35,666 bases of DNA from a virus: the IMG/VR virus record IMGVR_UViG_3300030090_003671, positions 1 to 35,666 of that record. One strand, given 5' to 3'. The position numbers were made by a program, and so were the translations under genes. Each line of letters begins with the position of its first letter. The stretch's first letter is position 1. Positions 25,576-31,830 of the stretch are shown in pieces. Under the pieces are notes generated by a model. It was not told the origin of the DNA and did not search any database. It saw only the letters and a list, made by a program, of their open reading frames with translations.

Positions 25576-25953
25576 TCACCTATTAGGAATTTCTTCTACA
25601 ACTCCACTTAACTTACCACTGTATTTTTCAAAATCCTTAATCTGATTCGAATGAAATGGTTTACCACCATCAGGACTAACTGCAATAGTAACATGAGCAA
25701 ACTTATCATCATCTCTCTCAGCATCTACTTTAACAGCCATTGCCCTATCATCAATACCAATAGCAGTAATATTCATTGAAACCTTATCTCCCACCTTATA
25801 TTTTGAATCTCGCAACGGTCCAAGTTTAATTGTCATATGATGAGCAATAGGTTTCCATCCTTCGGGAACTAACTCTAACAATTTATTTCTGGATTCATCA
25901 TCAAGAACAACAGCGGAATAACTGATACTTTTCAAGATGGTTTTCCAACTCAT
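25576..25953 (-). CDS. Tagged 2H phosphoesterase-like protein (MSWKTILK)
   Basis: A 125-residue protein starting MSWKTILKSISYSAVVLDDE. Two H-x-T motifs, HMTIKLG (39-45) and HVTIAVS (87-93), are about 48 residues apart and sit on beta strands. This is the signature of the 2H superfamily (LigT, cyclic phosphodiesterases, RNA end healing). The HHMTIKLGPL and GGKPFHSN contexts are those I recall from viral 2H proteins. It would open or cleave 2',3'-cyclic phosphates or related bonds in RNA. It lies five bases upstream of the CCA enzyme and in the same operon. The substrate is unknown. Confidence 0.72.
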   Translation of the reverse strand: MSWKTILKSISYSAVVLDDESRNKLLELVPEGWKPIAHHMTIKLGPLRDSKYKVGDKVSMNITAIGIDDRAMAVKVDAERDDDKFAHVTIAVSPDGGKPFHSNQIKDFEKYSGKLSGVVEEIPNR

Positions 25954-27329
25954 CTCCTATACCTCTTATTTCTCTGTCTTCTTTGATAATCCCTTTTTCT
26001 CTTTTCTTTATCTTTTTGCTTTCGTTCCCTTTCAGCAATATCTCTTGCATATTGAGCCTGTTCTTGTTGTTCTTTCAAAGGAGTAGTCAAATCTTTATCT
26101 TCTCTTGCTTTATTTTGTCCTCTGTCTTCAAACCCTTCCCCAGCATTCCATATATCTTTAGGTATAACATTATCCTTTGGAGGTTGTCTACCATCTTTAG
26201 GATAAATGGTATTAAAAATTAGAGTCTTTCTGTCAACTTTATGATTATACTCTGAAGAAGGCAACCTATCTCCTATATTTAGAGAATCAACTAAAACTAT
26301 CTGTAAGTTACTTGTGTCTGGAAATCTCCAAAACCAATAACTACCCTTTGATAAACTACCTAACTTTTCTATCCATTGGGGCATTTCAGTTTCATTTGGA
26401 GGGCCGCCTCTTTTATCTCCCCGATACATATAATGAGGTCTAACAATAACAGAGGGAGATTCTCCTGACCCTGCCTCTATATTACCATAACCTAAATCAT
26501 CTTCTCTTTTTTCTTTAGCGGTATCTTTATATTTAAAAGTTGACCACGAACTAGGAGGAGCCCATTTTAGAACCTCTTTCCATTTATCTACAGATTTAAA
26601 CGTTAATCGTTGTCCACTTGGAAAATCAGTCGAATATTCTGCATCAGGGTCAAATTCCATATCTTCAAATTTATCTGTAACCTTACCTTTAGGAGTTATA
26701 AATTTAGCACCTTTTTCTCCTTTCGCTGAAACAGCAATAGCATCTTGATTATACTTATCCGCCATCTCATAAATCTTACTTTCTAAACTAGTAGGAACTC
26801 CAGTTAGCATAAACGAAGGTTCAGTTCCCCATTGTCCACTTCTACCAGTAGCAGAAGTAATAGTGAATTTATTCCCTACATTTAATCTTGCTAATTCATC
26901 TAACATCTTATCAGACAATCTACTCTTTTCCTCATTGGGAATATCAGGGTCCTCTATAGGAGCAATCCAAATATTACTTTTATCGGGTTCAACTAACCTT
27001 TCAACATTTTTAGGGTCAAACCCTTGTAAAGTAGTTTGTCTTTTCTTAAGACTTCTTATTATATCTTCGCCGCCTTTATCTTCAATATCGTATCTAGCAT
27101 TACTACTCCTTAGCATTTCTTCAAGAATACCATTAATAGCAGATTGTCGCTTCTTTTTATTTTTACCAATCCGAAAATAATAATTAACCATATTACGATT
27201 AATCTTATCTAAATTACTATACCTAACATATTTATTTCTGTCTTTAGGCATAGCGTCATTCTTAATACCATTAATTAACTCAAGCCATTTTAAATCAATT
27301 GGCGCTTTAAGAACATCTTCCCAACTCAT
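25950..27329 (-). CDS. Tagged two-module protein with basic tail (MSWEDVLK ... KWKEVLK)
   Basis: A 459-residue protein. ATG 27329 is chosen because it overlaps the upstream stop (ATGA) and gives MSWEDVLK. Module 1 contains FTITSATGRSGQW, EPSFMLTGV (170-178) and QDAIAVS (195-201), weakly like the DUF3293 pattern. At 248-255 DKWKEVLK repeats the tag and opens a second module of unknown fold, with VIVRPHYMYRGDKRGG and SYWFWRFPDTSNLQIVLVD. The last 40 residues are almost all Arg/Lys/Glu/Gln (a basic helix). No activity assigned. Confidence 0.7.
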   Translation of the reverse strand: MSWEDVLKAPIDLKWLELINGIKNDAMPKDRNKYVRYSNLDKINRNMVNYYFRIGKNKKKRQSAINGILEEMLRSSNARYDIEDKGGEDIIRSLKKRQTTLQGFDPKNVERLVEPDKSNIWIAPIEDPDIPNEEKSRLSDKMLDELARLNVGNKFTITSATGRSGQWGTEPSFMLTGVPTSLESKIYEMADKYNQDAIAVSAKGEKGAKFITPKGKVTDKFEDMEFDPDAEYSTDFPSGQRLTFKSVDKWKEVLKWAPPSSWSTFKYKDTAKEKREDDLGYGNIEAGSGESPSVIVRPHYMYRGDKRGGPPNETEMPQWIEKLGSLSKGSYWFWRFPDTSNLQIVLVDSLNIGDRLPSSEYNHKVDRKTLIFNTIYPKDGRQPPKDNVIPKDIWNAGEGFEDRGQNKAREDKDLTTPLKEQQEQAQYARDIAERERKQKDKEKRKRDYQRRQRNKRYRR

Positions 27330-28150
27330 GCTACCACCTTGTTCTCCAGCCAATTCGCCAACCGAGTTAATTCCGCCAAATCAACTCCTGTCTTATAACC
27401 CCGACTATGCGCCCAACTAATCAACTTATTCGTAGAAAGATTATTTCCACTATTCGGCATAAAGGGACATCCGCCCAACCCACCAACACTCGCATCAAAA
27501 GTAGTTACACCCCATTCGATTGCCGCCTCTACATTCCGAAACATATCATTAGCACCCTCATGTAAATGTAATGCAATCTCAACAGGTAAACCTCTAGTCA
27601 ACTCCAACGTCTGTAACAACTTACTTGGATAACATGCTCCAACCGTATCACACAAAACAACCGTATTACCTAATTCAGAAGCCATCTTTAGAACCTCTAA
27701 CATTTTATATTCATTCGGAAGTCCTTCATATGGACAACCAAACGCACAAGAAACATAAACCCTAACATTCTCTTTATCGACCCCATTCAACATCTCAGCA
27801 TACTCGGCATAAAGCAAATCTAAACGCTTCCCCCAATTCCTAACATTAAATTCCTCAGAAGGAGAAAAACACACATTAAACCTAGTAGCACCAACTTCCT
27901 TTGCCCTCTCAAACCCTTTTAGATTCGGCACAAGAACTCCAAAATCCGCCAAACCCTTAGTTCTCTCAACAACATTTTCAGCATCCGCTAGATTAGGAAC
28001 TCTTTTTGGATGAACAAAAGACGTAACTTCAATATTCTTTAAACCAGCCCTATGTAAAGACTCTATCATATCCACCTTTTCATCAGTAGTTAAACTTCCT
28101 TCCCAATTTTGCAACCCATCTCTAGGCCCAACTTCATAAATACTTATCAC
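27326..28150 (-). CDS. HMG-CoA lyase-like enzyme (HMGL family)
   Basis: A 274-residue TIM-barrel enzyme of the HMG-CoA lyase branch of the DRE-TIM family, close to the usual ~300. Residues matching the lyase active site are YEVGPRDGLQN (R10, D11), EVTSF (E41), HLH (H195, H197, metal ligands), and GLGGCP (C228, the catalytic cysteine), plus VSCAFGCPYEG. The metal-binding loop reads HLHEGAND where lyases usually have HCHDTYG, so specificity may differ (for example a related aldolase-type reaction). It has no tag and overlaps both neighbours by four bases. The plus strand here is visibly richer in C than in the rest of the operon, suggesting recent acquisition. It is a candidate auxiliary metabolic gene. 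Confidence 0.85.
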   Translation of the reverse strand: MISIYEVGPRDGLQNWEGSLTTDEKVDMIESLHRAGLKNIEVTSFVHPKRVPNLADAENVVERTKGLADFGVLVPNLKGFERAKEVGATRFNVCFSPSEEFNVRNWGKRLDLLYAEYAEMLNGVDKENVRVYVSCAFGCPYEGLPNEYKMLEVLKMASELGNTVVLCDTVGACYPSKLLQTLELTRGLPVEIALHLHEGANDMFRNVEAAIEWGVTTFDASVGGLGGCPFMPNSGNNLSTNKLISWAHSRGYKTGVDLAELTRLANWLENKVVA

Positions 28151-28848
28151 TTAAACAGCCGCCTAATAAATTTATGAAAATTTTTGCCATATCTCGCTAA
28201 TGCTTGATTCAAATCCTGTGGAAATACATCTTTTTGTGTTGCTCCCCAACCCCTGTTATCCATTAACTTTCTATGAGCCAACTCTATTCTAGTTAGTTTT
28301 TCCTTATCTTTAGAATTTTTAGCCCACCTATTGACATACAAGATTAATTTACGAATAATATCCGCAGTGTCTTTAAACTCTCTACCTTCTGAGGAAAACC
28401 CTAACGCATGTAAGGCTCTATTTTTAGGTTCTTTCATTGTTTTAGGGTGCTTAAGATAATTCTTTAATGCCAAATAAGTGCTTTCTGGAAACATAGACAT
28501 ATAAGCAATATATTCCGCTTGTTCCATTGGCCTATCATCAAATTCTGGGTCTGCCTTATCATGACCAGCGTGACCTGCTTCATGCATAATTATTCTTTTA
28601 ATGTATTCAATAAGTTCATCTTCTGTTGGTTCTCTATCCAAGTCTCTCTTTAAACCCTGATAAATTTTATGATGATTAATTTTTATTCCTTCCAATGGAA
28701 CATCTTCTCCCGCCTCTAATCTTTTCATATATTCAGGCCAATTAGCAACCCTTCTTTTCCAATAATGACCATAGCCTTGAGGCGCTGTATGAGTCTCCGC
28801 TTCAAAGTCTATATCGACCTTAAGAATATCAAACCATTTGGGGGTCAT
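28147..28848 (-). CDS. Tagged HExxH metalloprotease, paralogue of the 12165-13520 C-terminal module
   Basis: A 233-residue protein starting MTPKWFDILKVDIDF. ATG 28848 is preferred because the upstream GTG is part of the GGTGAT ribosome site. It shares KWxxILKVDIDF, the REPT segment and HEAGHAGHDKADPEF (H89, E90, H93) with residues 173-300 of the protein encoded at 12165-13520. The shared ADPxFxxRPxEQxEYxAYM block confirms they are paralogues. A zinc metalloprotease with either His96 or a following Asp as third ligand is likely. It is the first gene of the late operon. Confidence 0.76.
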   Translation of the reverse strand: MTPKWFDILKVDIDFEAETHTAPQGYGHYWKRRVANWPEYMKRLEAGEDVPLEGIKINHHKIYQGLKRDLDREPTEDELIEYIKRIIMHEAGHAGHDKADPEFDDRPMEQAEYIAYMSMFPESTYLALKNYLKHPKTMKEPKNRALHALGFSSEGREFKDTADIIRKLILYVNRWAKNSKDKEKLTRIELAHRKLMDNRGWGATQKDVFPQDLNQALARYGKNFHKFIRRLFK

Positions 28849-28945
28849 TTCTATCACCTAACTTTTTCAAAAAATGGGCGGTAATTTGTGTGGGACTAGC
28901 AAAAAATTTTTTGGCCGTTTAAATCTATTTCCAGCCAATACCCGT
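28849..28945 (-). promoter_or_regulatory. Probable promoter and leader region of the late operon
   Basis: This 97-bp gap holds an A6T6 tract (28901-28912), a possible T-rich terminator for the upstream 70-residue gene, and CCGTTTAA at 28915-28922 and 28942-28949. It lacks the ACCATATGGT operator and the ACCTTAT box found for the right-hand genes. The late operon would thus be controlled differently. No box is convincing enough to name. Confidence 0.35.
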
Positions 28946-29158
28946 TTAACTCTTATCCTCCATCAATGACAGTATATCTTCTTTCGTAAATAACTCGCTC
29001 AGTACTTTAGACTTTAAAGTACTAGCAGTGCATTCTTTATAACTTACAGGGGCAACATTATGTATATCTTTTAGCGTTAAAAGCAAGCCTTTTCTGTTAC
29101 TTTTAACCGTAGCGTTTAAGATGTTTTTCTTTATGTCGAATAAGTTATTAGTAGTCAT
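28946..29158 (-). CDS. Small unknown protein between the two transcription blocks
   Basis: A 70-residue Lys-rich helical protein starting MTTNNLFDIKKNILNATVKS. It is separated from the late operon by 97 bp and faces the rightward block, so it has its own promoter. CCGTTTAA repeats lie on both sides (28915, 28942, 29207) and TGTTACTTTTAACC occurs both inside it (29095-29108) and upstream (29217-29230). Its position suggests a regulator of the switch between blocks, but no helix-turn-helix or other DNA-binding motif is recognisable. Confidence 0.55.
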   Translation of the reverse strand: MTTNNLFDIKKNILNATVKSNRKGLLLTLKDIHNVAPVSYKECTASTLKSKVLSELFTKEDILSLMEDKS

Positions 29159-29277
29159 AAGATAACCTGTTGAGAGGTATGCAGATAGGCTTAATTAATA
29201 GATATACCGTTTAAAGTGTTACTTTTAACCTTTAAAGCACTCAATTAATCGTTTACGGTTAAATAAAAATTTTTCTG

Positions 29278-29319
29278 CAAAGCCATATGGTTGTGTGCTT
29301 TGCCCACATCAACCTCATA
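29278..29319 (+). promoter_or_regulatory. Operator-promoter: GCCATATGGT palindrome plus ACCTCATA box
   Basis: CAAAG at 29278-29282 abuts GCCATATGGT (29282-29291), followed by CTTTG at 29298-29302. ACCTCATA at 29312-29319 begins exactly 30 bp before ATG 29342, implying a leaderless transcript. One base of the palindrome and one of the box differ from the other copies. Confidence 0.65.
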
Positions 29320-29341
29320 ACTTAATTAAAATCCTGTAGAT

Positions 29342-29524
29342 ATGAAAAAGAAGCATCAAACAGATACGGATTATAACAACGAATTAAGAAGCACAGGGCA
29401 ATTACCTAGACGTGGAAAGAATAGGCAACATCCTATTAGACCAGAGATAAACTACCATAGGCCACTAAACAAATTAAGAAGATGGAAACCATCAAGTGGA
29501 AAAACAGACGGGGTGAGAAAATGA
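29342..29524 (+). CDS. Small basic protein, first gene of a four-gene rightward operon
   Basis: A 60-residue very basic protein (MKKKHQTDTDYNNELRSTGQ...), rich in Arg, Lys and His with no recognised domain. Its ATG is 30 bp after the start of an ACCTCATA box, as in other leaderless genes of this region. Its stop overlaps the next ATG (ATGA). Charge suggests nucleic-acid binding. Confidence 0.6.
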   Translation: MKKKHQTDTDYNNELRSTGQLPRRGKNRQHPIRPEINYHRPLNKLRRWKPSSGKTDGVRK

Positions 29525-29736
29525 GAATACAAATGAGTTACGGGAATTTAATTCATCAAGATGGAACAATTGAAAGAAAAACCACATACCACTTTGACAG
29601 TTTAGAAGAACTATTTGACTTTAGAGAGTCAATGACTTCAGAGCATATAGTTGACTTAGAAAAAACAATTATAGAAATTTCCGAGTATGTAGAATTTGAA
29701 AGATATATGATTGAAGGAGATGATGATGATGAGTGA
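29521..29736 (+). CDS. Small acidic unknown protein
   Basis: A 71-residue protein starting MRIQMSYGNLIHQDG. ATG 29521 is chosen over an upstream start because it overlaps the preceding stop (ATGA) and follows GGGTGAG. The body is alpha/beta with an acidic end (EGDDDDE). No family recognised. The next gene's start overlaps its 3' end. Confidence 0.62.
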   Translation: MRIQMSYGNLIHQDGTIERKTTYHFDSLEELFDFRESMTSEHIVDLEKTIIEISEYVEFERYMIEGDDDDE

Positions 29737-29989
29737 TGAATTAGTAACTATATGTGACTCATGTAATGAGCCAACAGAACTGATAACTTGGGAAGATAGT
29801 GAAGAAGTCTGTTACGGTCATGGTAGAATATCAACTGAGTGGTTCGAATGTGAAGGTTCAGAATGTTGTCGTTCTGAAACTACAGAATGGCCTTTAGGGT
29901 TTTGGGTAGAAGAACATCTTGAAATAGCATTAGAGTTCGGTTATATAACACAAGAGGAATATAATCAAATAATGGGGGAAACAGAATGA
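29729..29989 (+). CDS. Small cysteine-rich protein, possible zinc ribbon
   Basis: An 86-residue acidic protein, MSDELVTICDSCNEPTEL, with CDSC (residues 9-12) and a later CEGSECC cluster, suggesting one zinc site. A GAAGGAG ribosome site lies just upstream of a run of ATG codons, so the exact start (29720-29729) is uncertain. The last ATG gives the best spacing. A helical C-terminus (HLEIALEFGYITQEEYNQIM) follows. Confidence 0.63.
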   Translation: MSDELVTICDSCNEPTELITWEDSEEVCYGHGRISTEWFECEGSECCRSETTEWPLGFWVEEHLEIALEFGYITQEEYNQIMGETE

Positions 29990-30204
29990 ATGGACATTTC
30001 ACTTATGATAGAGATTGGGAGTCAATCGAGAATATGTTAGTTAAGGCTGAAAGGAAACAAAACTTTCACTCAATTGAAATGAGTAAGGACTTACCTAAGA
30101 AAGAACGAATATATCATATGCGTCAATTCAAGGCTCTCGAAGGGGTGATTAAATCCCTTCGTTGGGTCTTGGGTGATAAGGACGTTGAACATCCTTTGGT
30201 GTGA
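29986..30204 (+). CDS. Small helical unknown protein, last gene of the operon
   Basis: A 72-residue basic helical protein (MNGHFTYDRDWESIENMLVK, KKERIYHMRQFKALEGVIKSL). Its ATG overlaps the previous stop by four bases. No domain recognised. It is followed by an operator copy at 30220-30250 and the structured region to 30733. Confidence 0.62.
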   Translation: MNGHFTYDRDWESIENMLVKAERKQNFHSIEMSKDLPKKERIYHMRQFKALEGVIKSLRWVLGDKDVEHPLV

Positions 30205-30219
30205 GCCATCGGGTATTGA

Positions 30220-30268
30220 CAAAGCATACCATATGGTAGTAATCGCTTTGCCAGTAAATAACCCTAAA
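30220..30268 (+). promoter_or_regulatory. Operator copy with weak rightward box, no clear protein gene downstream
   Basis: CAAAG (30220-30224), ACCATATGGT (30228-30237) and CTTTG (30246-30250) are followed by ACCCTAAA at 30261-30268. By the spacing of other copies a transcript would begin near 30291, in a region with no protein gene. It may drive the non-coding stretch to about 30650. Confidence 0.45.
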
Positions 30269-30290
30269 AAAATATAAAAAAAATTGGTCA

Positions 30291-30650
30291 ATCCTAGCAA
30301 CATGGAAAAAATGAACTAGTGGGGCGATTGACCAGTTCCCCAGTGGAATAAAGGTGGAGTAGAAGGATTGACTACCTTCATCGTGCCAGTGGGCAAACCC
30401 CCACTATGGTATTGGTCACCTCGAATTTCGTTCGAAGCGCACGAACTACGGTTATCCAAGTTGCTAGTTACACAACTCCCCTTTTGAGGTTCAAGGACTT
30501 TTCAAAGAGGTTAATGCTCTGACTCTCGCCCGTCACATCAACATTTGCCACACTACATGGAACCGTATGCCTTACCCCGCAACCAGTGAGGTATTCGGCC
30601 ATACTCCGTAGGGTTAATTACGCCCTACAACTATAGTAATGTAGTTTAAT
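30291..30650. ncRNA. Candidate structured non-coding region
   Basis: About 360 bp of noticeably higher GC than the surroundings with local hairpins. AGTGGG pairs with CCCACT around a CAAACC loop (near 30388-30405), TCGAA with TTCGA (30421-30435), and GTAGGG with CCCTAC (near 30608-30628). Only a 44-codon candidate gene is visible, on the minus strand. The operators on both sides could direct transcription in either direction. I see no tRNA, RNase P or SRP RNA signature. Confidence 0.35.
30468..30602 (-). CDS. Candidate 44-residue protein on the minus strand
   Basis: A 45-codon frame starting MAEYLTGCGVRHTVPCSVAN at ATG 30602. An ACCTTAAT box on the minus strand (30659 to 30652) would start a transcript near 30629, 56 bp from the palindrome at 30676-30685 used in that direction. 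The amino-acid make-up looks protein-like, but no homologue is recalled. It overlaps the structured region, so the transcript could instead be a non-coding RNA. Confidence 0.32.
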   Translation of the reverse strand: MAEYLTGCGVRHTVPCSVANVDVTGESQSINLFEKSLNLKRGVV

Positions 30651-30651
30651 T

Positions 30652-30711
30652 ATTAAGGTAGACTACAAAGTGCCTACCATATGGTGTTAACTTTGTATAA
30701 AATACCTTATA
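30652..30711. promoter_or_regulatory. Bidirectional operator-promoter
   Basis: CAAAG (30666-30670), ACCATATGGT (30676-30685) and CTTTG (30691-30695) form the most symmetric copy, with five-base spacers on both sides. On the plus strand ACCTTATA at 30704-30711 begins 30 bp before ATG 30734. On the minus strand ACCTTAAT (30659 to 30652) would fire leftward. One operator may serve both directions. Confidence 0.65.
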
Positions 30712-30733
30712 GGAATTAATTAATTATACTAAT

Positions 30734-30853
30734 ATGCACGTAGGAGTAGTATTAGCAGAGATAGCATTGGATGAATTTGATGGATGTGAAAGAAGAATGT
30801 TCGAATTGATGGGAATGGAAAACGGATGTAGATGTCCTAGTTGTGAAACCTAA
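30734..30853 (+). CDS. Small 39-residue protein with CRCPSC knuckle
   Basis: A 40-codon frame MHVGVVLAEIALDEFDGCER... ending GCRCPSCET. It is leaderless, with ACCTTATA beginning exactly 30 bp upstream and a full operator before that, which is the main evidence that it is a real gene. Three closely spaced cysteines near the end, with a fourth upstream, suggest a small metal site. A GAAACC-TAATA-GGTTTC hairpin spans the stop (30845-30861) and may help end transcription. Confidence 0.55.
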   Translation: MHVGVVLAEIALDEFDGCERRMFELMGMENGCRCPSCET

Positions 30854-30878
30854 TAGGTTTCCTTTAGGTCTATAACAA

Positions 30879-30930
30879 CAAAGAAGTTATGACCATATGG
30901 TATGTTGCTTTGCTAATTATATACCTTATA
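30879..30930 (+). promoter_or_regulatory. Operator-promoter for the 160-residue gene
   Basis: CAAAG (30879-30883), ACCATATGGT (30892-30901), CTTTG (30908-30912) and ACCTTATA (30923-30930), the last beginning exactly 30 bp before ATG 30953. The spacing from palindrome start to ATG is 61 bp. Confidence 0.72.
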
Positions 30931-30952
30931 TGGTGTAAGTGCTAGTTTTAAC

Positions 30953-31435
30953 ATGAACGAACTACCTAGATATGTAAGTGATAATGAACGAATGGACAAT
31001 ACTTGTGTTTTACATGTTTGTAGAACTGGTGAAAAAGAACAGTTTTACACCTTGTATCATGAAGGATTAATTAAAATGCCCTATGGTATGAGTAGGTTCT
31101 GTGACTTCCAGCAGAATTTAGCACATTCCTTAACTGATGCTCTTGATAAGGCTACAAACCGATTTAACCAAATGGTTGAGAAGGGCTTTTGGGATGCAGT
31201 AGAAATTCAATACCATGAAACTCCTAGAATGAAATATAACAAGATGGAAGCATTTGGAGCAGAATTTAAAACTGCTAAATCTGGAAAAGTTATGTGGGCT
31301 AGGGCTACCTCCGCTTTTTGGGATTTTTGGAGAGAAGACAAACAAGCAGTTAAAGATGCAGGGTTTTGGGTGAAAAAAATGGATTCAGGTTGGATGGTAT
31401 TTTGCAGACACAGTGCAGAATACGATTATTCCTAA
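30953..31435 (+). CDS. Unknown protein of 160 residues (leaderless)
   Basis: A 160-residue protein starting MNELPRYVSDNERMDNTCVL with an alpha/beta look and many aromatic residues (GFWDAVEIQYHE, SAFWDFWRED, GFWVKKMDSGWMVF). No family recognised. It has its own operator and box, and a TTCG-capped hairpin with T run after the stop. It is thus a one-gene transcription unit. Confidence 0.68.
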   Translation: MNELPRYVSDNERMDNTCVLHVCRTGEKEQFYTLYHEGLIKMPYGMSRFCDFQQNLAHSLTDALDKATNRFNQMVEKGFWDAVEIQYHETPRMKYNKMEAFGAEFKTAKSGKVMWARATSAFWDFWREDKQAVKDAGFWVKKMDSGWMVFCRHSAEYDYS

Positions 31436-31443
31436 TCGTTAGC

Positions 31444-31463
31444 GCCCTTCGGGGCCATTTTTT
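31444..31463 (+). terminator. TTCG tetraloop hairpin with T run after the 160-residue gene
   Basis: GCCC-TTCG-GGGC (31444-31455) is followed by CATTTTTT. The T run is the signal used by archaeal polymerase. A similar GGCC-TTCG-GGCC hairpin (32067-32078) follows the 77-residue gene but lacks the T run. Confidence 0.6.
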
Positions 31464-31464
31464 A

Positions 31465-31496
31465 CAAAGTTAAGACCATATGGTAATGAACATTTG
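31465..31496. promoter_or_regulatory. Operator copy without an adjacent box
   Basis: CAAAG (31465-31469), ACCATATGGT (31475-31484) and a degenerate right arm ATTTG (31492-31496). No ACCTTAT-like box lies at the usual distance on either strand. It lies 95 bp upstream of another copy and may act with it on the 67-residue gene. Confidence 0.5.
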
Positions 31497-31569
31497 TAGT
31501 TATTACTAACTTTTCAACATTAATTGTCACATGTTACAGAAAACCAGACATTCGCTACATTTTTCACAA

Positions 31570-31604
31570 ACCATATGGTAGGGAACTTTGAGGACTACCT
31601 TATG
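31570..31604 (+). promoter_or_regulatory. Operator-promoter for the 67/77-residue gene pair
   Basis: ACCATATGGT (31570-31579), CTTTG (31586-31590) and ACCTTATG (31597-31604), which begins exactly 30 bp before ATG 31627. The left arm is degenerate (CACAAA). Palindrome start to ATG is 57 bp. Confidence 0.7.
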
Positions 31605-31626
31605 TATAACTTAATTTACAAATAGT

Positions 31627-31830
31627 ATGAACGCAAGTGATTTAGTAAAGGGAGAATGGTACATAATCAATAACTTTGGTTATGACTTAAGAGCGCAACT
31701 ATTAGAAAGTCCAAAAAGAGGACGAGGATATAAGAATGTAGTTTTAATGCATGTCTTCGGTTCTGACATTGGCTTTTATGATGAAATGGGCTCAGTATAT
31801 GTGAGTGACATCGTAAGGAGGTTGGAGTAA
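31627..31830 (+). CDS. Small unknown protein (67 residues)
   Basis: A 67-residue protein starting MNASDLVKGEWYIINNFGYD. It looks like a small beta-rich domain (QLLESPKRGRGYKNVVLMHV). It is leaderless with an operator-promoter upstream and is followed immediately by the next ATG, so the pair forms an operon. No family recognised. Confidence 0.62.
   Translation: MNASDLVKGEWYIINNFGYDLRAQLLESPKRGRGYKNVVLMHVFGSDIGFYDEMGSVYVSDIVRRLE

Noticed and set aside
29986-30303. Minus-strand frame at 30091-30303
   Set aside because: It runs against a coupled gene of the rightward operon and across an operator, and its product has no sensible features.
30291-30650. tRNA gene
   Set aside because: GGTTCAAGG looked like a T-arm, but flanking bases do not pair and no acceptor or anticodon stem fits.
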